Shown here piece by piece: positions 36,108-44,189 of a stretch of DNA of 64,000 bases. A program made the position numbers and the translations under genes. This stretch comes from an uncultured Oscillospiraceae bacterium (lineage in GTDB: Bacteria; Bacillota; Clostridia; Oscillospirales; Oscillospiraceae): assembly GCA_934572335.1 (NCBI GenBank), contig CAKTKU010000002.1, forward strand, positions 128,941-192,940, in the 5' to 3' direction. Numbering within the stretch: the stretch's first letter is position 1; every line of letters starts with the position of its first letter. The notes below the pieces were generated by a model. That model searched no databases and was not told where the DNA came from. It saw only the letters and a program-made list of their open reading frames with translations.

Positions 36108-37307
36108 CTATATCTCCTCGAAGAACGTGTCCGGCTTTGCCGGGTCAAAGCACTCGTTCGCCCACATCACGGTGACAAGGTCGTCCGTATCGGAAAGATT
36201 GATGATGGAATGCGTATACCCCGGCAGCATATGCACCGCCTGTATCCGCTCGCCGCTCACCTCAAACTCCATGACCTCGTCCGTGCCTATCTTCCGCTCG
36301 CGGATAAGGCCGTGCCCCGCCACGACGATGAACAGCTCCCACTTGCTGTTGTGCCAGTGCTGTCCCTTGGTGATGCCGGGCTTGGAGATGTTCACGCTCA
36401 CCTGCCCGCACTTTGCGGTGCGGATAAGCTCGGTAAAGCTGCCGCGCGGGTCGGTGTTCATTTCCAGGTCATACGCCGCCTTTTCCGGCGGAAGATAGCT
36501 GAGGTACGTGGAATAGAGCTTCTTTTCAAAGGAGCCTTCCGGTATCTCCGGCATGAGGTGCGTCTCGCTCTGGGTCTTGAACTCGTCCAGCAGCGCAGCA
36601 ATGCGCCCGAGCGTGACCCTGTGCGTCACGGGGACATGGCAGAAGCGTCCGTCCGCGCGCGGCTCCGGCGTAAGCCCCGCGTAGTCACAGCGGTGCTCAC
36701 CGCCCTCAAGCGCGGCGATAAGCTCATTTACAACATCATCTATATACACAAGCTCCAGCTCCGTCGCGGGGTCGTTGACCGTGATGGGCAGGTCGTGGGC
36801 GGTGTTATAGCAGAACGTGGCGACGGCGCTGTTGTAGTTCGGGCGGCACCACTTGCCGAACACGTTCGGAAAGCGGTAGACGAGCACCGGCGCACCCGTG
36901 CTCTCGCCGTAGTCAAAGAACAGCTCCTCCCCCGCGAGCTTCGACCTGCCGTAGTCCGACTCGGCGTAGCGCCCGGTGAGGCTCGCCTGTGCAGAGCTTG
37001 AGAGCATGACGGGGCAGATGCTGCCCGCACGCTTCAGCGCGTCCAGCAGCTCCCCGGCAAAGCCGCAGTTGCCCTGCATGAATTCATCCGTGTCCTTCGG
37101 GCGGTTGATGCCCGCAAGGTTGAACACGAAGTCCGCCCTGCCGCACCAGTCCGCCAGCGCGTCCGCGCCGCTTTGGCGCGTATACGCGAATATCTCTTCT
37201 ATTTCAAGACCGGGATGCGTCCTGTCCTTGCCGTCGCGGATGTTTTCCAGCGCGCGGCAGAGGTTCTGCCCGACGAACCCGGCGGCGCCCGTAACAAGAA
37301 TGTTCAC
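36108..37307 (-). CDS. fnlB: UDP-2-acetamido-2,6-dideoxy-hexulose reductase (FnlB/WbjC/CapF)
   Basis: This 399-residue bifunctional enzyme. The N-terminal SDR Rossmann domain (MNILVTGAAGFVGQNL, SDYGRSKLAGEEL with Y-x3-K) reduces the 4-keto sugar. The C-terminal cupin (from about residue 285; GITKGQHWHNSKWELFIVV, PGYTHSIINL) is the zinc-binding epimerase domain of CapF. Both domains are intact. It follows fnlA by 25 bases. Confidence 0.92.
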   Translation of the reverse strand: MNILVTGAAGFVGQNLCRALENIRDGKDRTHPGLEIEEIFAYTRQSGADALADWCGRADFVFNLAGINRPKDTDEFMQGNCGFAGELLDALKRAGSICPVMLSSSAQASLTGRYAESDYGRSKLAGEELFFDYGESTGAPVLVYRFPNVFGKWCRPNYNSAVATFCYNTAHDLPITVNDPATELELVYIDDVVNELIAALEGGEHRCDYAGLTPEPRADGRFCHVPVTHRVTLGRIAALLDEFKTQSETHLMPEIPEGSFEKKLYSTYLSYLPPEKAAYDLEMNTDPRGSFTELIRTAKCGQVSVNISKPGITKGQHWHNSKWELFIVVAGHGLIRERKIGTDEVMEFEVSGERIQAVHMLPGYTHSIINLSDTDDLVTVMWANECFDPAKPDTFFEEI

Positions 37308-37332
37308 GTTCTCTCTCCCTTTCTGCCGGGCA

Positions 37333-38379
37333 TCAATACTCTATGCCCAGCTCCTCAAGCTGCTGGCGGATGTATCTGAGCGACAGCAGCTTCTCCTTCA
37401 CTTCGTCGACCGTGAGCATTCTGGTGTTGTTGGAGTTGAACTCCGTCAGGTGGTTGCGCTCTACGTCGCCCTCGACGAAGTATTTATCATAGTTTAGTCC
37501 GCGCTTGTCGCACGGCACGCGGTAAAAGCTGCCCAGATCCTCCGCCTTGGCGCACTCCTCATTGGTCAGAAGCGTCTCATACATCTTCTCGCCGTGGCGT
37601 ATGCCGATGACGCGGATATTGCTCTTGTCGCCGCCGAACAGCTCGCACACCGCCTCCGCCTGTGTCTGGATGGTGCAGGCGGGCGCTTTCTGCACGAGGA
37701 TGTCCCCGCTCGCGCCGTTTTCGAACGCGAAGAGCACAAGGTCGACCGCCTCGTCGAGCGACATGATGAAGCGCGTCATGCTCGGCTCCGTTATCGTTAT
37801 GGGCTCGCCCTTTTTAAGCTGGTCTATCCACAGCGGGATGACGCTGCCGCGCGAGCACATCACGTTGCCGTAGCGCGTGCAGCATATCTTCGTGCGCACG
37901 GGGTCGACCGTGCGGGACTTTGCCACGACGACCTTTTCCATCATTGCCTTGCTCGTGCCCATGGCGTTTATGGGGTACGCCGCCTTGTCGGTGGAGAGGC
38001 ATATCGCCGCTTTTACGCCCTCATCTATCGCCGCGGTGAGCACGTTGTCCGTGCCGAAGACGTTGGTCTTCACCGCCTCCAGCGGGAAAAACTCGCACGA
38101 GGGCACCTGCTTGAGAGCCGCCGCGTGGAAGATATAGTCCACGCCGTGCATCGCGTTCTTCACCGATTGAATGTCGCGCACGTCGCCTATGTAAAACCTC
38201 AGCTTGTCGGCGTACTCCGGCATGCGCGCCTGAAAATCATGGCGCATATCGTCCTGCTTCTTCTCATCACGTGAGAATATACGTATCTCGCCTATGTCGC
38301 CGGAGATGAAGCGGTTGAGCACCGCGTTGCCGAACGAGCCTGTGCCGCCGGTTATCATCAAAGTCTTGTCCTTGAACAT
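37333..38379 (-). CDS. fnlA: UDP-GlcNAc 4,6-dehydratase/5-epimerase (FnlA/WbjB/CapE)
   Basis: This 348-residue SDR enzyme carries out the first step to UDP-L-FucNAc. MITGGTGSFGNAVLNRF gives the NAD site, and IFSRDEKKQDDMRHD, HAAALKQVPSCEF and STDKAAYPINAMGTSKAMMEK are the FnlA/CapE and FlaA1 hallmarks. The start at 38379 (MFKDKTLMITGG) has AGAGAGG upstream; the extension to 38418 is not needed. It is followed directly by fnlB and fnlC. Confidence 0.93.
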   Translation of the reverse strand: MFKDKTLMITGGTGSFGNAVLNRFISGDIGEIRIFSRDEKKQDDMRHDFQARMPEYADKLRFYIGDVRDIQSVKNAMHGVDYIFHAAALKQVPSCEFFPLEAVKTNVFGTDNVLTAAIDEGVKAAICLSTDKAAYPINAMGTSKAMMEKVVVAKSRTVDPVRTKICCTRYGNVMCSRGSVIPLWIDQLKKGEPITITEPSMTRFIMSLDEAVDLVLFAFENGASGDILVQKAPACTIQTQAEAVCELFGGDKSNIRVIGIRHGEKMYETLLTNEECAKAEDLGSFYRVPCDKRGLNYDKYFVEGDVERNHLTEFNSNNTRMLTVDEVKEKLLSLRYIRQQLEELGIEY

Positions 38380-38381
38380 TT

Positions 38382-39623
38382 TCAGCCTCTCTCCGCCGCG
38401 TCCGGTCCGTTCACGCACTCGTCGAACCGGTCGAGCAGCATTTTTTTATCAAAATGGGTCTCAAAATACGCCCTTGCGTTCTTTCCGTATTCCTCTATCC
38501 GCGCGTCGCGCGCGAGCACCGCTATCGCCGCGGCGAGCGCCTTCGCGTCCCCGATGGGGCTGCACACGCCGCAGTCCGCCTCCTTCACTATCCGCTCCGT
38601 CTCGCCCGTGGCACAAGCGAGTATCGGCATGCCGCACGCCATGTACGATTGCAGCTTTGCCGGGATGGTGTTGGCAAAAAGCGGATTATTCATGAACGAC
38701 ACGAACGCCGCGTCGCACGCAGCGAGAAGCCCCGGTATGCTCTCGGCGCTCTGCCGCGGGATCATCACGAACATATCCTCAACGCCGCGCTGGCGTATCT
38801 GCTCCTCGAGTGCCGCCTTGCTCCGCCCGTCGCCGACGATTACGAACGCCGCAGGTACGCCGTCCGCTTTCAGCCTAGAGGCGGTCTCGGGCAGGATGTC
38901 CAGCCCCTGCGCCTGTCCGACGTTGCCGGTGAAGGCGATCTTGAACCGGCCGTCCGCCGGGATGAGCACGCTCTTCTCCGCGCCGGGGCGGTAAAACTCC
39001 TCCGCGTACTGCGGCCAGTAGCTCACCTTTTCCCGTCCCTCCGCCATGCGCGCGCGTATCATCTCCACAAAGCTGGGCGACGCGGCGAATATCCGGTCGC
39101 AGCGGCGGTAGATGGACCTGACCATGCGCTCTATCGGGCGCAGGACAAGGGGTGAATGTATGCCGGTGACGATCTCGATATTCTCCGGCCAGAGATCCTG
39201 CACATAGAGCCAGCACGGGATGTGCTTACGCTCGGCGTACCACACGCCGACGAGCACCTGCGTCATCGGGGAGACCTCAAAGTTGAACACCATGTCGGCG
39301 TCCAGCCGCGTAAAGCACTTCCAAAACCAGCCCGACACCACAAACGACAGGTAGTTGAGGCACATGCCCACGGCGCTCTTCCCGCGCGCGATAAGCGGGA
39401 TGCGGATAATGTCCATGCCCTCGTATTCCTCGCGCCGGTTTTTGAACAGTCCATACCCCTTGAAATACTTCCCATAGGGGTAGTTGGGTATGCCGGTGAG
39501 CACCGTTATTTTATACCCGCGCTTGACCCACTCGGCGCACATATCGTTTATGCGGAACGCCTCCGGGTAAAAATACTGGCTGACGACGAGTATATGCTTT
39601 TTTCTATGCGCCGCGTCGGTCAT
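38382..39623 (-). CDS. GT4-family glycosyltransferase (WbuB-like, probable L-FucNAc transferase)
   Basis: This 413-residue GT-B transferase begins ILVVSQYFYPEAFRINDMC and contains GIPNYPYGKYFKGYGLF, YVQDLWPENIEIVTGI and the VGQAQGLDILPETASRL linker. These are the marks of WbuB/WbvB transferases, which add L-FucNAc to lipid-linked D-FucNAc or similar. It lies next to fnlA, which supports that role. The donor site lacks a clear E-x7-E but retains IPAKLQSYMACGMPILA. Confidence 0.82.
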   Translation of the reverse strand: MTDAAHRKKHILVVSQYFYPEAFRINDMCAEWVKRGYKITVLTGIPNYPYGKYFKGYGLFKNRREEYEGMDIIRIPLIARGKSAVGMCLNYLSFVVSGWFWKCFTRLDADMVFNFEVSPMTQVLVGVWYAERKHIPCWLYVQDLWPENIEIVTGIHSPLVLRPIERMVRSIYRRCDRIFAASPSFVEMIRARMAEGREKVSYWPQYAEEFYRPGAEKSVLIPADGRFKIAFTGNVGQAQGLDILPETASRLKADGVPAAFVIVGDGRSKAALEEQIRQRGVEDMFVMIPRQSAESIPGLLAACDAAFVSFMNNPLFANTIPAKLQSYMACGMPILACATGETERIVKEADCGVCSPIGDAKALAAAIAVLARDARIEEYGKNARAYFETHFDKKMLLDRFDECVNGPDAAERG

Positions 39624-40498
39624 TTCACGCCCTCTGTTATCTCAATACTCTCCTGCAGGGTGTACTCTCTGTACTCCCCTCTGGAGTAGTCGCTGAGCGC
39701 CATGTCATAGCTCAGGCTGCCGAACGCCTTGTTCACAAGCCCTGTGAACGCGCCCATGAGCTTCAAAAGCCCTGTCAGCCCGCCAACGAGCTTTATCCTC
39801 CGCCCGTGAGCCGCCGCGATCATGCGCACAAGCTCAGACGTGTTGGAGTATTCGGCGTTCTGAGGGAAAAACGTCCCCTCTTCGTCATTATCTATCATAA
39901 GCTTCACGAACGCCATAAGGTTGCCCACGAAGAGCATGGAGCGCTCGTTATCCACACGTGGGAAGAAGTGCAGGTGCTGCGCGAAGAGCGAGAGCACCGG
40001 GTAATTCCCCTTGCAGCCGGGTCCGTATATCATCGGCGGGCGCAATATGACGACCCTGAAGCTCTCATCCGCGAGCTTTTTCAGCCGGTACTCGGCCTGA
40101 AGCTTACTGTCGCCGTAGGCGTTCGCGGGGGAGCACATCGTCCCGCGCTCTATCCGCCGCCGCTCGCCGACGGGCGCACTGTCGCCGTAGACGATGGCGG
40201 AGCTCATGAATATGAACTGGTGCACGCCCTCCGCCTTTGCCTTTCTGGCAAGCTCCTCGGTCATGTCGGTATTGATGCTGTAATAGGTCTGCGCTTTTTC
40301 GGCGCTGATGTGACCGTTGTCGGAGTGCGCCAGCCCCGCCACGTGGTAGACCGTGTCTATCCCCGTGAAGTCCTCATCGCGCCACGAGCCGTCGCGCATG
40401 CTGATGGACACCGTCGCGTAGCCGGGAAAGCCCTCTATGTAGCGCTTGAAGCACTTGCCGAGATAGCTGTTGATGCCGGTTATGAGAATGCGTTTCAT
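39620..40498 (-). CDS. NAD-dependent sugar epimerase/reductase (CapN/WbpV-like)
   Basis: This 292-residue SDR protein has MKRILITGINSYLGKCF (NAD site), HVAGLAHSDNG, the catalytic pattern AYGDSKLQAE (Y-x3-K) and VVILRPPMIYGPG. It is short for a 4-epimerase and resembles CapN and WbpV, which reduce a UDP-4-keto-6-deoxy amino sugar to UDP-D-FucNAc or UDP-QuiNAc. It overlaps the initiating transferase by four bases, as expected if it makes the first sugar. The matching 4,6-dehydratase (CapD/WbpM type) is not in the window, so the exact product is an inference. Confidence 0.75.
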   Translation of the reverse strand: MKRILITGINSYLGKCFKRYIEGFPGYATVSISMRDGSWRDEDFTGIDTVYHVAGLAHSDNGHISAEKAQTYYSINTDMTEELARKAKAEGVHQFIFMSSAIVYGDSAPVGERRRIERGTMCSPANAYGDSKLQAEYRLKKLADESFRVVILRPPMIYGPGCKGNYPVLSLFAQHLHFFPRVDNERSMLFVGNLMAFVKLMIDNDEEGTFFPQNAEYSNTSELVRMIAAAHGRRIKLVGGLTGLLKLMGAFTGLVNKAFGSLSYDMALSDYSRGEYREYTLQESIEITEGVK

Positions 40499-41109
40499 AT
40501 CTTCTTCTCCCGCTCAAGCTCGCCCGTGCCGCCCTCGACCACGCCGTCATGCCGCAGCACGCTCGTTATCGTGCCGAAAAAGCACTTGCAGTCAAAAAGG
40601 AAGCCGAGGCGCTGCACATACTCCCCGTCCAGCTTGGCCTTCACCGGGATGGGCAGCTCGTCCCGCCCGTTTATCTGCGCCCAGCCGGTGAGACCGGGCT
40701 TCACGTCGTTCGCGCCGTACTTGTCGCGCTCGGCGATAAGGTCATCCTGATTCCACAGCGCGGGGCGCGGACCGATGACGGACATATCCCCCGCGAGGAT
40801 GTTGAAAAGCTGGGGCAGCTCATCAAGGCTCGTTTTTCGCAGAAATGCGCCTGTGCGCGTTATCCACTTCGTGGGGTCGGCGAGCATATGCGTCGGCACA
40901 TCCTTGGGCGTGTCGGTGCGCATGGTGCGGAATTTGAGGATGTTGAAAAAGCTCTTATGAATGCCGAAGCGCTTCTGCCGGAAGAACACCGGCCCCGGCG
41001 AGCCGAGCTTTATCGCAAGCGAGATGATGAGCATGGGAATTCCGAGCACAATTATGCCCGCCAGCGACAGCAAAACATCCAGTATTCTTTTCAAAAACCG
41101 CTCGTACAT
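40495..41109 (-). CDS. Initiating phosphoglycosyltransferase (PglC/CapM/WcaJ-type)
   Basis: This 204-residue monotopic phosphoglycosyltransferase transfers a sugar-1-phosphate to undecaprenyl phosphate. A re-entrant hydrophobic N-terminal helix (residues 10-32) precedes GPVFFRQKRFG, LKFRTMRTD, RKTSLDELPQLFNIL (catalytic Asp-Glu pair) and VIGPRPAL, PGLTGWAQINGRDE. The small size, without extra N-terminal helices, matches PglC/CapM. It is the first gene of the polysaccharide operon, behind a perfect promoter and an AGGTGG ribosome site. Confidence 0.94.
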   Translation of the reverse strand: MYERFLKRILDVLLSLAGIIVLGIPMLIISLAIKLGSPGPVFFRQKRFGIHKSFFNILKFRTMRTDTPKDVPTHMLADPTKWITRTGAFLRKTSLDELPQLFNILAGDMSVIGPRPALWNQDDLIAERDKYGANDVKPGLTGWAQINGRDELPIPVKAKLDGEYVQRLGFLFDCKCFFGTITSVLRHDGVVEGGTGELEREKKI

Positions 41110-41197
41110 AGCGCCACCTGCCCCGATTTATTTACTGTATTTTTGTATTCAGCGGCTTTTCCGCCGCACCTTTACATTATAAGCCACAAATCATGTT

Positions 41198-41226
41198 ATT
41201 ATATCATCGCTCAGGTACAGTGTCAA
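41198..41226 (-). promoter_or_regulatory. Perfect SigA promoter of the polysaccharide operon
   Basis: TTGACA (41221-41226), 17 bases and TATAAT (41198-41203) on the minus strand: both boxes are exact. It should start transcription about 80 bases before the phosphoglycosyltransferase and drive the roughly 16-kb operon ending near 25 kb. Confidence 0.9.
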
Positions 41227-41230
41227 CGCA

Positions 41231-41265
41231 AAAGCGTCCATGCGCAAAAAGCACATGAACGCTTT
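41231..41265 (-). terminator. Hairpin terminating or attenuating the LysM-peptide transcript
   Basis: On the minus strand a 15-bp stem (arms 41251-41265 and 41231-41245, with two G-U pairs) encloses a UUUUU loop and ends in CUUUU. It lies between the second LysM peptide gene and the polysaccharide promoter, whose -35 box starts five bases beyond it. Confidence 0.6.
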
Positions 41266-41307
41266 CAGATTTTATGCAGGTCATCCGCTCAGTCCGGCGC
41301 TGTCGGT

Positions 41308-41538
41308 TCAGCGCCGTGGGATGAGCAGGGACTGACCGGCCTTGATGCGGTACGGATAGGCAATGTCGTTGAGCTTGATAAGGATAGTAGCCGATGTGAG
41401 AAATCGCAGTGCAACACTGTCGATGGTGTCGCCATCGGCGACGGTGTACACATGGTAAGGGCCGTCAGGACCGTAGGCGCCGCCGCCGGAGATCTCGTCA
41501 AGCACTGCATCGTTGAGTCTGTTTTCGTTTTCCTTCAT
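41308..41538 (-). CDS. Double-glycine-leader LysM mini-protein 1
   Basis: This 76-residue protein has two parts. Residues 1-19 form a double-glycine leader (LNDAVLDEISGG, cut expected after G19), as used by C39-peptidase ABC exporters. Residues 30-76 are one LysM repeat: YTVADGDTIDSVALRF, a middle LIKLN segment and the closing KAGQSLLIPRR. LysM binds N-acetylglucosamine polymers such as peptidoglycan. The ATG at 41538 has GGGGA upstream; a GTG overlapping the stop of the upstream gene is less likely. The C39 exporter genes lie upstream in the same direction. I know of no named family with this exact architecture. Confidence 0.8.
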   Translation of the reverse strand: MKENENRLNDAVLDEISGGGAYGPDGPYHVYTVADGDTIDSVALRFLTSATILIKLNDIAYPYRIKAGQSLLIPRR

Positions 41539-41552
41539 GCTGTCCCCTTTTA

Positions 41553-41795
41553 TCACTTAAACCATCGATTGGGAATCGGGAGATATATAATATCCCCGGG
41601 TCTGATGTTATTGATGTCAATGTACATATTGTCCCTATTGAGCCGGATGATGTCCTCAACAGTGACCCAATACCAGCTTGCAATGCTCTCCAGCGTGTCG
41701 CCAAAATAAACATGGCTTTCCATATACGCTTCGCCGGTGCCGCCGGCGACCTTGCCGAGTTCCGCGTCATTGAGTATCTTTTCGTTTTCTGCCAT
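41553..41795 (-). CDS. Double-glycine-leader LysM mini-protein 2
   Basis: This 80-residue protein is a companion to the gene downstream. The leader LNDAELGKVAGG ends at G18-G19, the same residue numbers as in protein 1. The mature part carries a LysM repeat: HVYFGDTLESIASWYWVT, DIIRLN and NIRPGDIIYLPIPN. The ribosome site GGAGG is strong. Leaders of the two proteins are nearly identical while their LysM parts diverge, so they are paralogs held to one export signal. After cleavage each would be about 57-61 residues, little more than a bare LysM domain. Confidence 0.82.
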   Translation of the reverse strand: MAENEKILNDAELGKVAGGTGEAYMESHVYFGDTLESIASWYWVTVEDIIRLNRDNMYIDINNIRPGDIIYLPIPNRWFK

Positions 41796-41869
41796 GATGC
41801 TTCCTCCATTCTAAAAAACATTTTCTCTGTGCCGTTCCGCGGGCTTTGTCTTCCGCTTTCATCTCTTAG

Positions 41870-41895
41870 TACGCACCCGCGCGTGATTTGTTACA
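41870..41895 (-). promoter_or_regulatory. Possible ECF-sigma promoter ahead of the LysM peptides
   Basis: TGTAAC (41890-41895), 16 bases and CGTA (41870-41873) on the minus strand fit the SigW/SigX-type pattern (TGAAAC-N16-CGTA). It lies in the 124-base gap between the exporter gene and the first peptide, and an ECF sigma gene is present at 52.8 kb. Confidence 0.35.
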
Positions 41896-41919
41896 GATAC
41901 TTTGTTTTTTATTTTGAAG

Positions 41920-44175
41920 TCACGTCATGGTGAACATTTCCTCGAATTTTTTCCTCTCCGCCTCCGGGTCCGGCTGCTGCGCGGCGCGCCCCGACGCATC
42001 TATGCGCTGGCGCTCGACAAGCTCGGCAAAGTAGCCGTTCTCGGCGATAAGCTCCTCATACGTGCCGTCCTCGACTATTCTGCCGTGGTCGAGCACGATG
42101 ATGCGGTCGCACTGGCGGATGGTGGACAGGCGGTGGGCAATGACGATGCGCGTGCATTTCAGCCCGTCCAGCGCCTCGGACACCTTTTTCTGCGTGATAT
42201 TGTCGAGCGCGGAGGTCGCCTCGTCAAGGATGAGTATCTTCGGCTTCGGCGCAACGGCGCGGGCGATCATCAGCCGCTGCTTCTGCCCGCCGGATATGCC
42301 GCCCTGCCCCTCGGCGATCACCGTGTGCATGCCCATGGGCATGGCGCGTATATCGTCGGCAATGCCCGCGATCTCCGCCGCCTCCCACGCGTCGTCCAGC
42401 GTCAGCCACGGCGCGGCAACGGTGATATTCGAGAATATATCCCCGAAGAAGAGCTTGCCGTTCTGCATGACGCAGCCGATCCTGCTTCTCAGTGACTTGA
42501 GGTCGAGCGTGGCGAGATCCCTGCGGTCGTAGTATATCGCGCCCTTCTGCGGCTTTTCAAACCCCAGCAGCAGCCGCACGAGCGTCGACTTGCCGCAGCC
42601 CGTCGCGCCAACGAGCGCGACATACTGCCCCGGACGGATGTTGAGCGAGAGGTCATCTATCACAAGGGGCATGGATTCGCTGTATCTGAACGATACGTTC
42701 GTCAGCTCTATGCCGCCGCTGACGCGCGTGACCATCTTCCTGCCCTCGCTCACTTCCGGCTCCGCGTCCATGATGGGCTTGACCTCGTCGAGGATGGGGC
42801 GTATCTGCGCCACGGTGGACGCGATGCCCGCCAGCCCCATGAACGCGCCGGAGATCATGCCGTAGGCGGCGCTGAACGCCGTATACTCCGCCACGCTCAC
42901 GCCGCTTCTGACCGCGGCGAAGTACAGCACTATCGTGCCGGTAAGGCTTATTGCCGTGGAAATAACGCCGCTGAGGCGCAGGAACATCGGCGGATTGTAG
43001 GCAAGGCGCGCCTCCTCGGCGTAAAGCCCCAGCCAGCGGGAGAACATCCGCTTTTCCGCCCCGGCAAGCTTTATTTTCTGCACACCGCTGATAAGCGAAT
43101 ACGTCATGCCGCTCTCGCGCCCGGCAAGCGCCATGCGCTGCTTTGTTATCCCCATCTGGCGGAACGTCGTCAGCATAGAGAAGGCAAATGTCACCGCCGT
43201 GATGGTGAGCGCCGGGGCGACGAGTGCGGGTGCGTAGCGGAACACCTGCGCCACGTACACCAGCGACAGCAGGGACGTCAGCGATGTGGAATACACCGCG
43301 GAAAAGAGCATTGAGCACAGAGAGTTCATATACTGCATTTTATATGACAGCTGCCCTGCGCTGTATTTTGTGAAAAACGACGCCGGAAGGCTCATCATGC
43401 GCGACATTGTCGCCGCCTCGACCTCAAGGTCGAGCTGCGCGGACACGCGCGAGGACACAAGCGCCTTCACCGCGCCCATCAGCACCGTGCTTATCCCCAC
43501 GCACAGGTAGAACGCCAGCACGCTCAAAAGCAGCTGCACACTGCCCGACGCGATAACGTCGGAAAAGATCATATAGTTTATCTTCGGCAGCAAAAGCCCC
43601 AGCCCCGTCACGGCGAGCGCCGCGAGCACGACCATCACGATCGACCCCGCGGGGATCGCCTGCGCCATGTACGCGAAGATGTCCTTCAGCCCTAGCTTTC
43701 TCAGTGGGAACGGCTTATAGAAGCACAGCGCCTCCGGCGCGATGAGCTTTTCCGTCTCGCGGTCGAGCTGCACGCGCTTGCCCGATGCGGCGTCGAAAAA
43801 CGAATAGCCGAAAAATCTGTTGGGGATGAGCGCGACGGTGCTGCCGTCGTCCGCGCGCGTGCCCAGAAGCGCGCCCACGGCGTTTTTATACCATCCCTCC
43901 GTCAGCTCCACGCGACGGCGCATTACGCCCCACGGGCGCAGGAGGTATTCCAGCTGTCCGTCCCTGTCGCGTATGTCCTCCGGCACATCGGCGGACGGGA
44001 TATGATAGTATTTGAGCACCTCGTCAATGGCGCTTTTGATGATGAAGCGCTCGTCGCGCGCCGCAGTGGCGGCTCTGTCGCCCAGCACCGCGGACACGAC
44101 GTCCACGAAGGCGTTTTCAAGCGCCTCGTTGTCGTTCTTCCGGCGCTCAAGTATCTGATCGTTGAACCAGCCCAT
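41920..44175 (-). CDS. NHLM-type peptide export ABC transporter, ATP-binding/permease (no peptidase)
   Basis: This 751-residue protein fits the NHLM system ATP-binding subunit. Residues 1-155 are the extra N-terminal domain of this subfamily, followed by six membrane helices (about 160-470) and an ATPase domain with Walker A GATGCGKST, signature ISGGQKQR and Walker B ILILDEATSALD. It has no C39 peptidase, so it should pair with the adjacent peptidase-containing transporter. It lies 14 bases after that gene and just before the two LysM peptides. Confidence 0.88.
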   Translation of the reverse strand: MGWFNDQILERRKNDNEALENAFVDVVSAVLGDRAATAARDERFIIKSAIDEVLKYYHIPSADVPEDIRDRDGQLEYLLRPWGVMRRRVELTEGWYKNAVGALLGTRADDGSTVALIPNRFFGYSFFDAASGKRVQLDRETEKLIAPEALCFYKPFPLRKLGLKDIFAYMAQAIPAGSIVMVVLAALAVTGLGLLLPKINYMIFSDVIASGSVQLLLSVLAFYLCVGISTVLMGAVKALVSSRVSAQLDLEVEAATMSRMMSLPASFFTKYSAGQLSYKMQYMNSLCSMLFSAVYSTSLTSLLSLVYVAQVFRYAPALVAPALTITAVTFAFSMLTTFRQMGITKQRMALAGRESGMTYSLISGVQKIKLAGAEKRMFSRWLGLYAEEARLAYNPPMFLRLSGVISTAISLTGTIVLYFAAVRSGVSVAEYTAFSAAYGMISGAFMGLAGIASTVAQIRPILDEVKPIMDAEPEVSEGRKMVTRVSGGIELTNVSFRYSESMPLVIDDLSLNIRPGQYVALVGATGCGKSTLVRLLLGFEKPQKGAIYYDRRDLATLDLKSLRSRIGCVMQNGKLFFGDIFSNITVAAPWLTLDDAWEAAEIAGIADDIRAMPMGMHTVIAEGQGGISGGQKQRLMIARAVAPKPKILILDEATSALDNITQKKVSEALDGLKCTRIVIAHRLSTIRQCDRIIVLDHGRIVEDGTYEELIAENGYFAELVERQRIDASGRAAQQPDPEAERKKFEEMFTMT

Positions 44176-44189
44176 TCATACGCCTCCCT

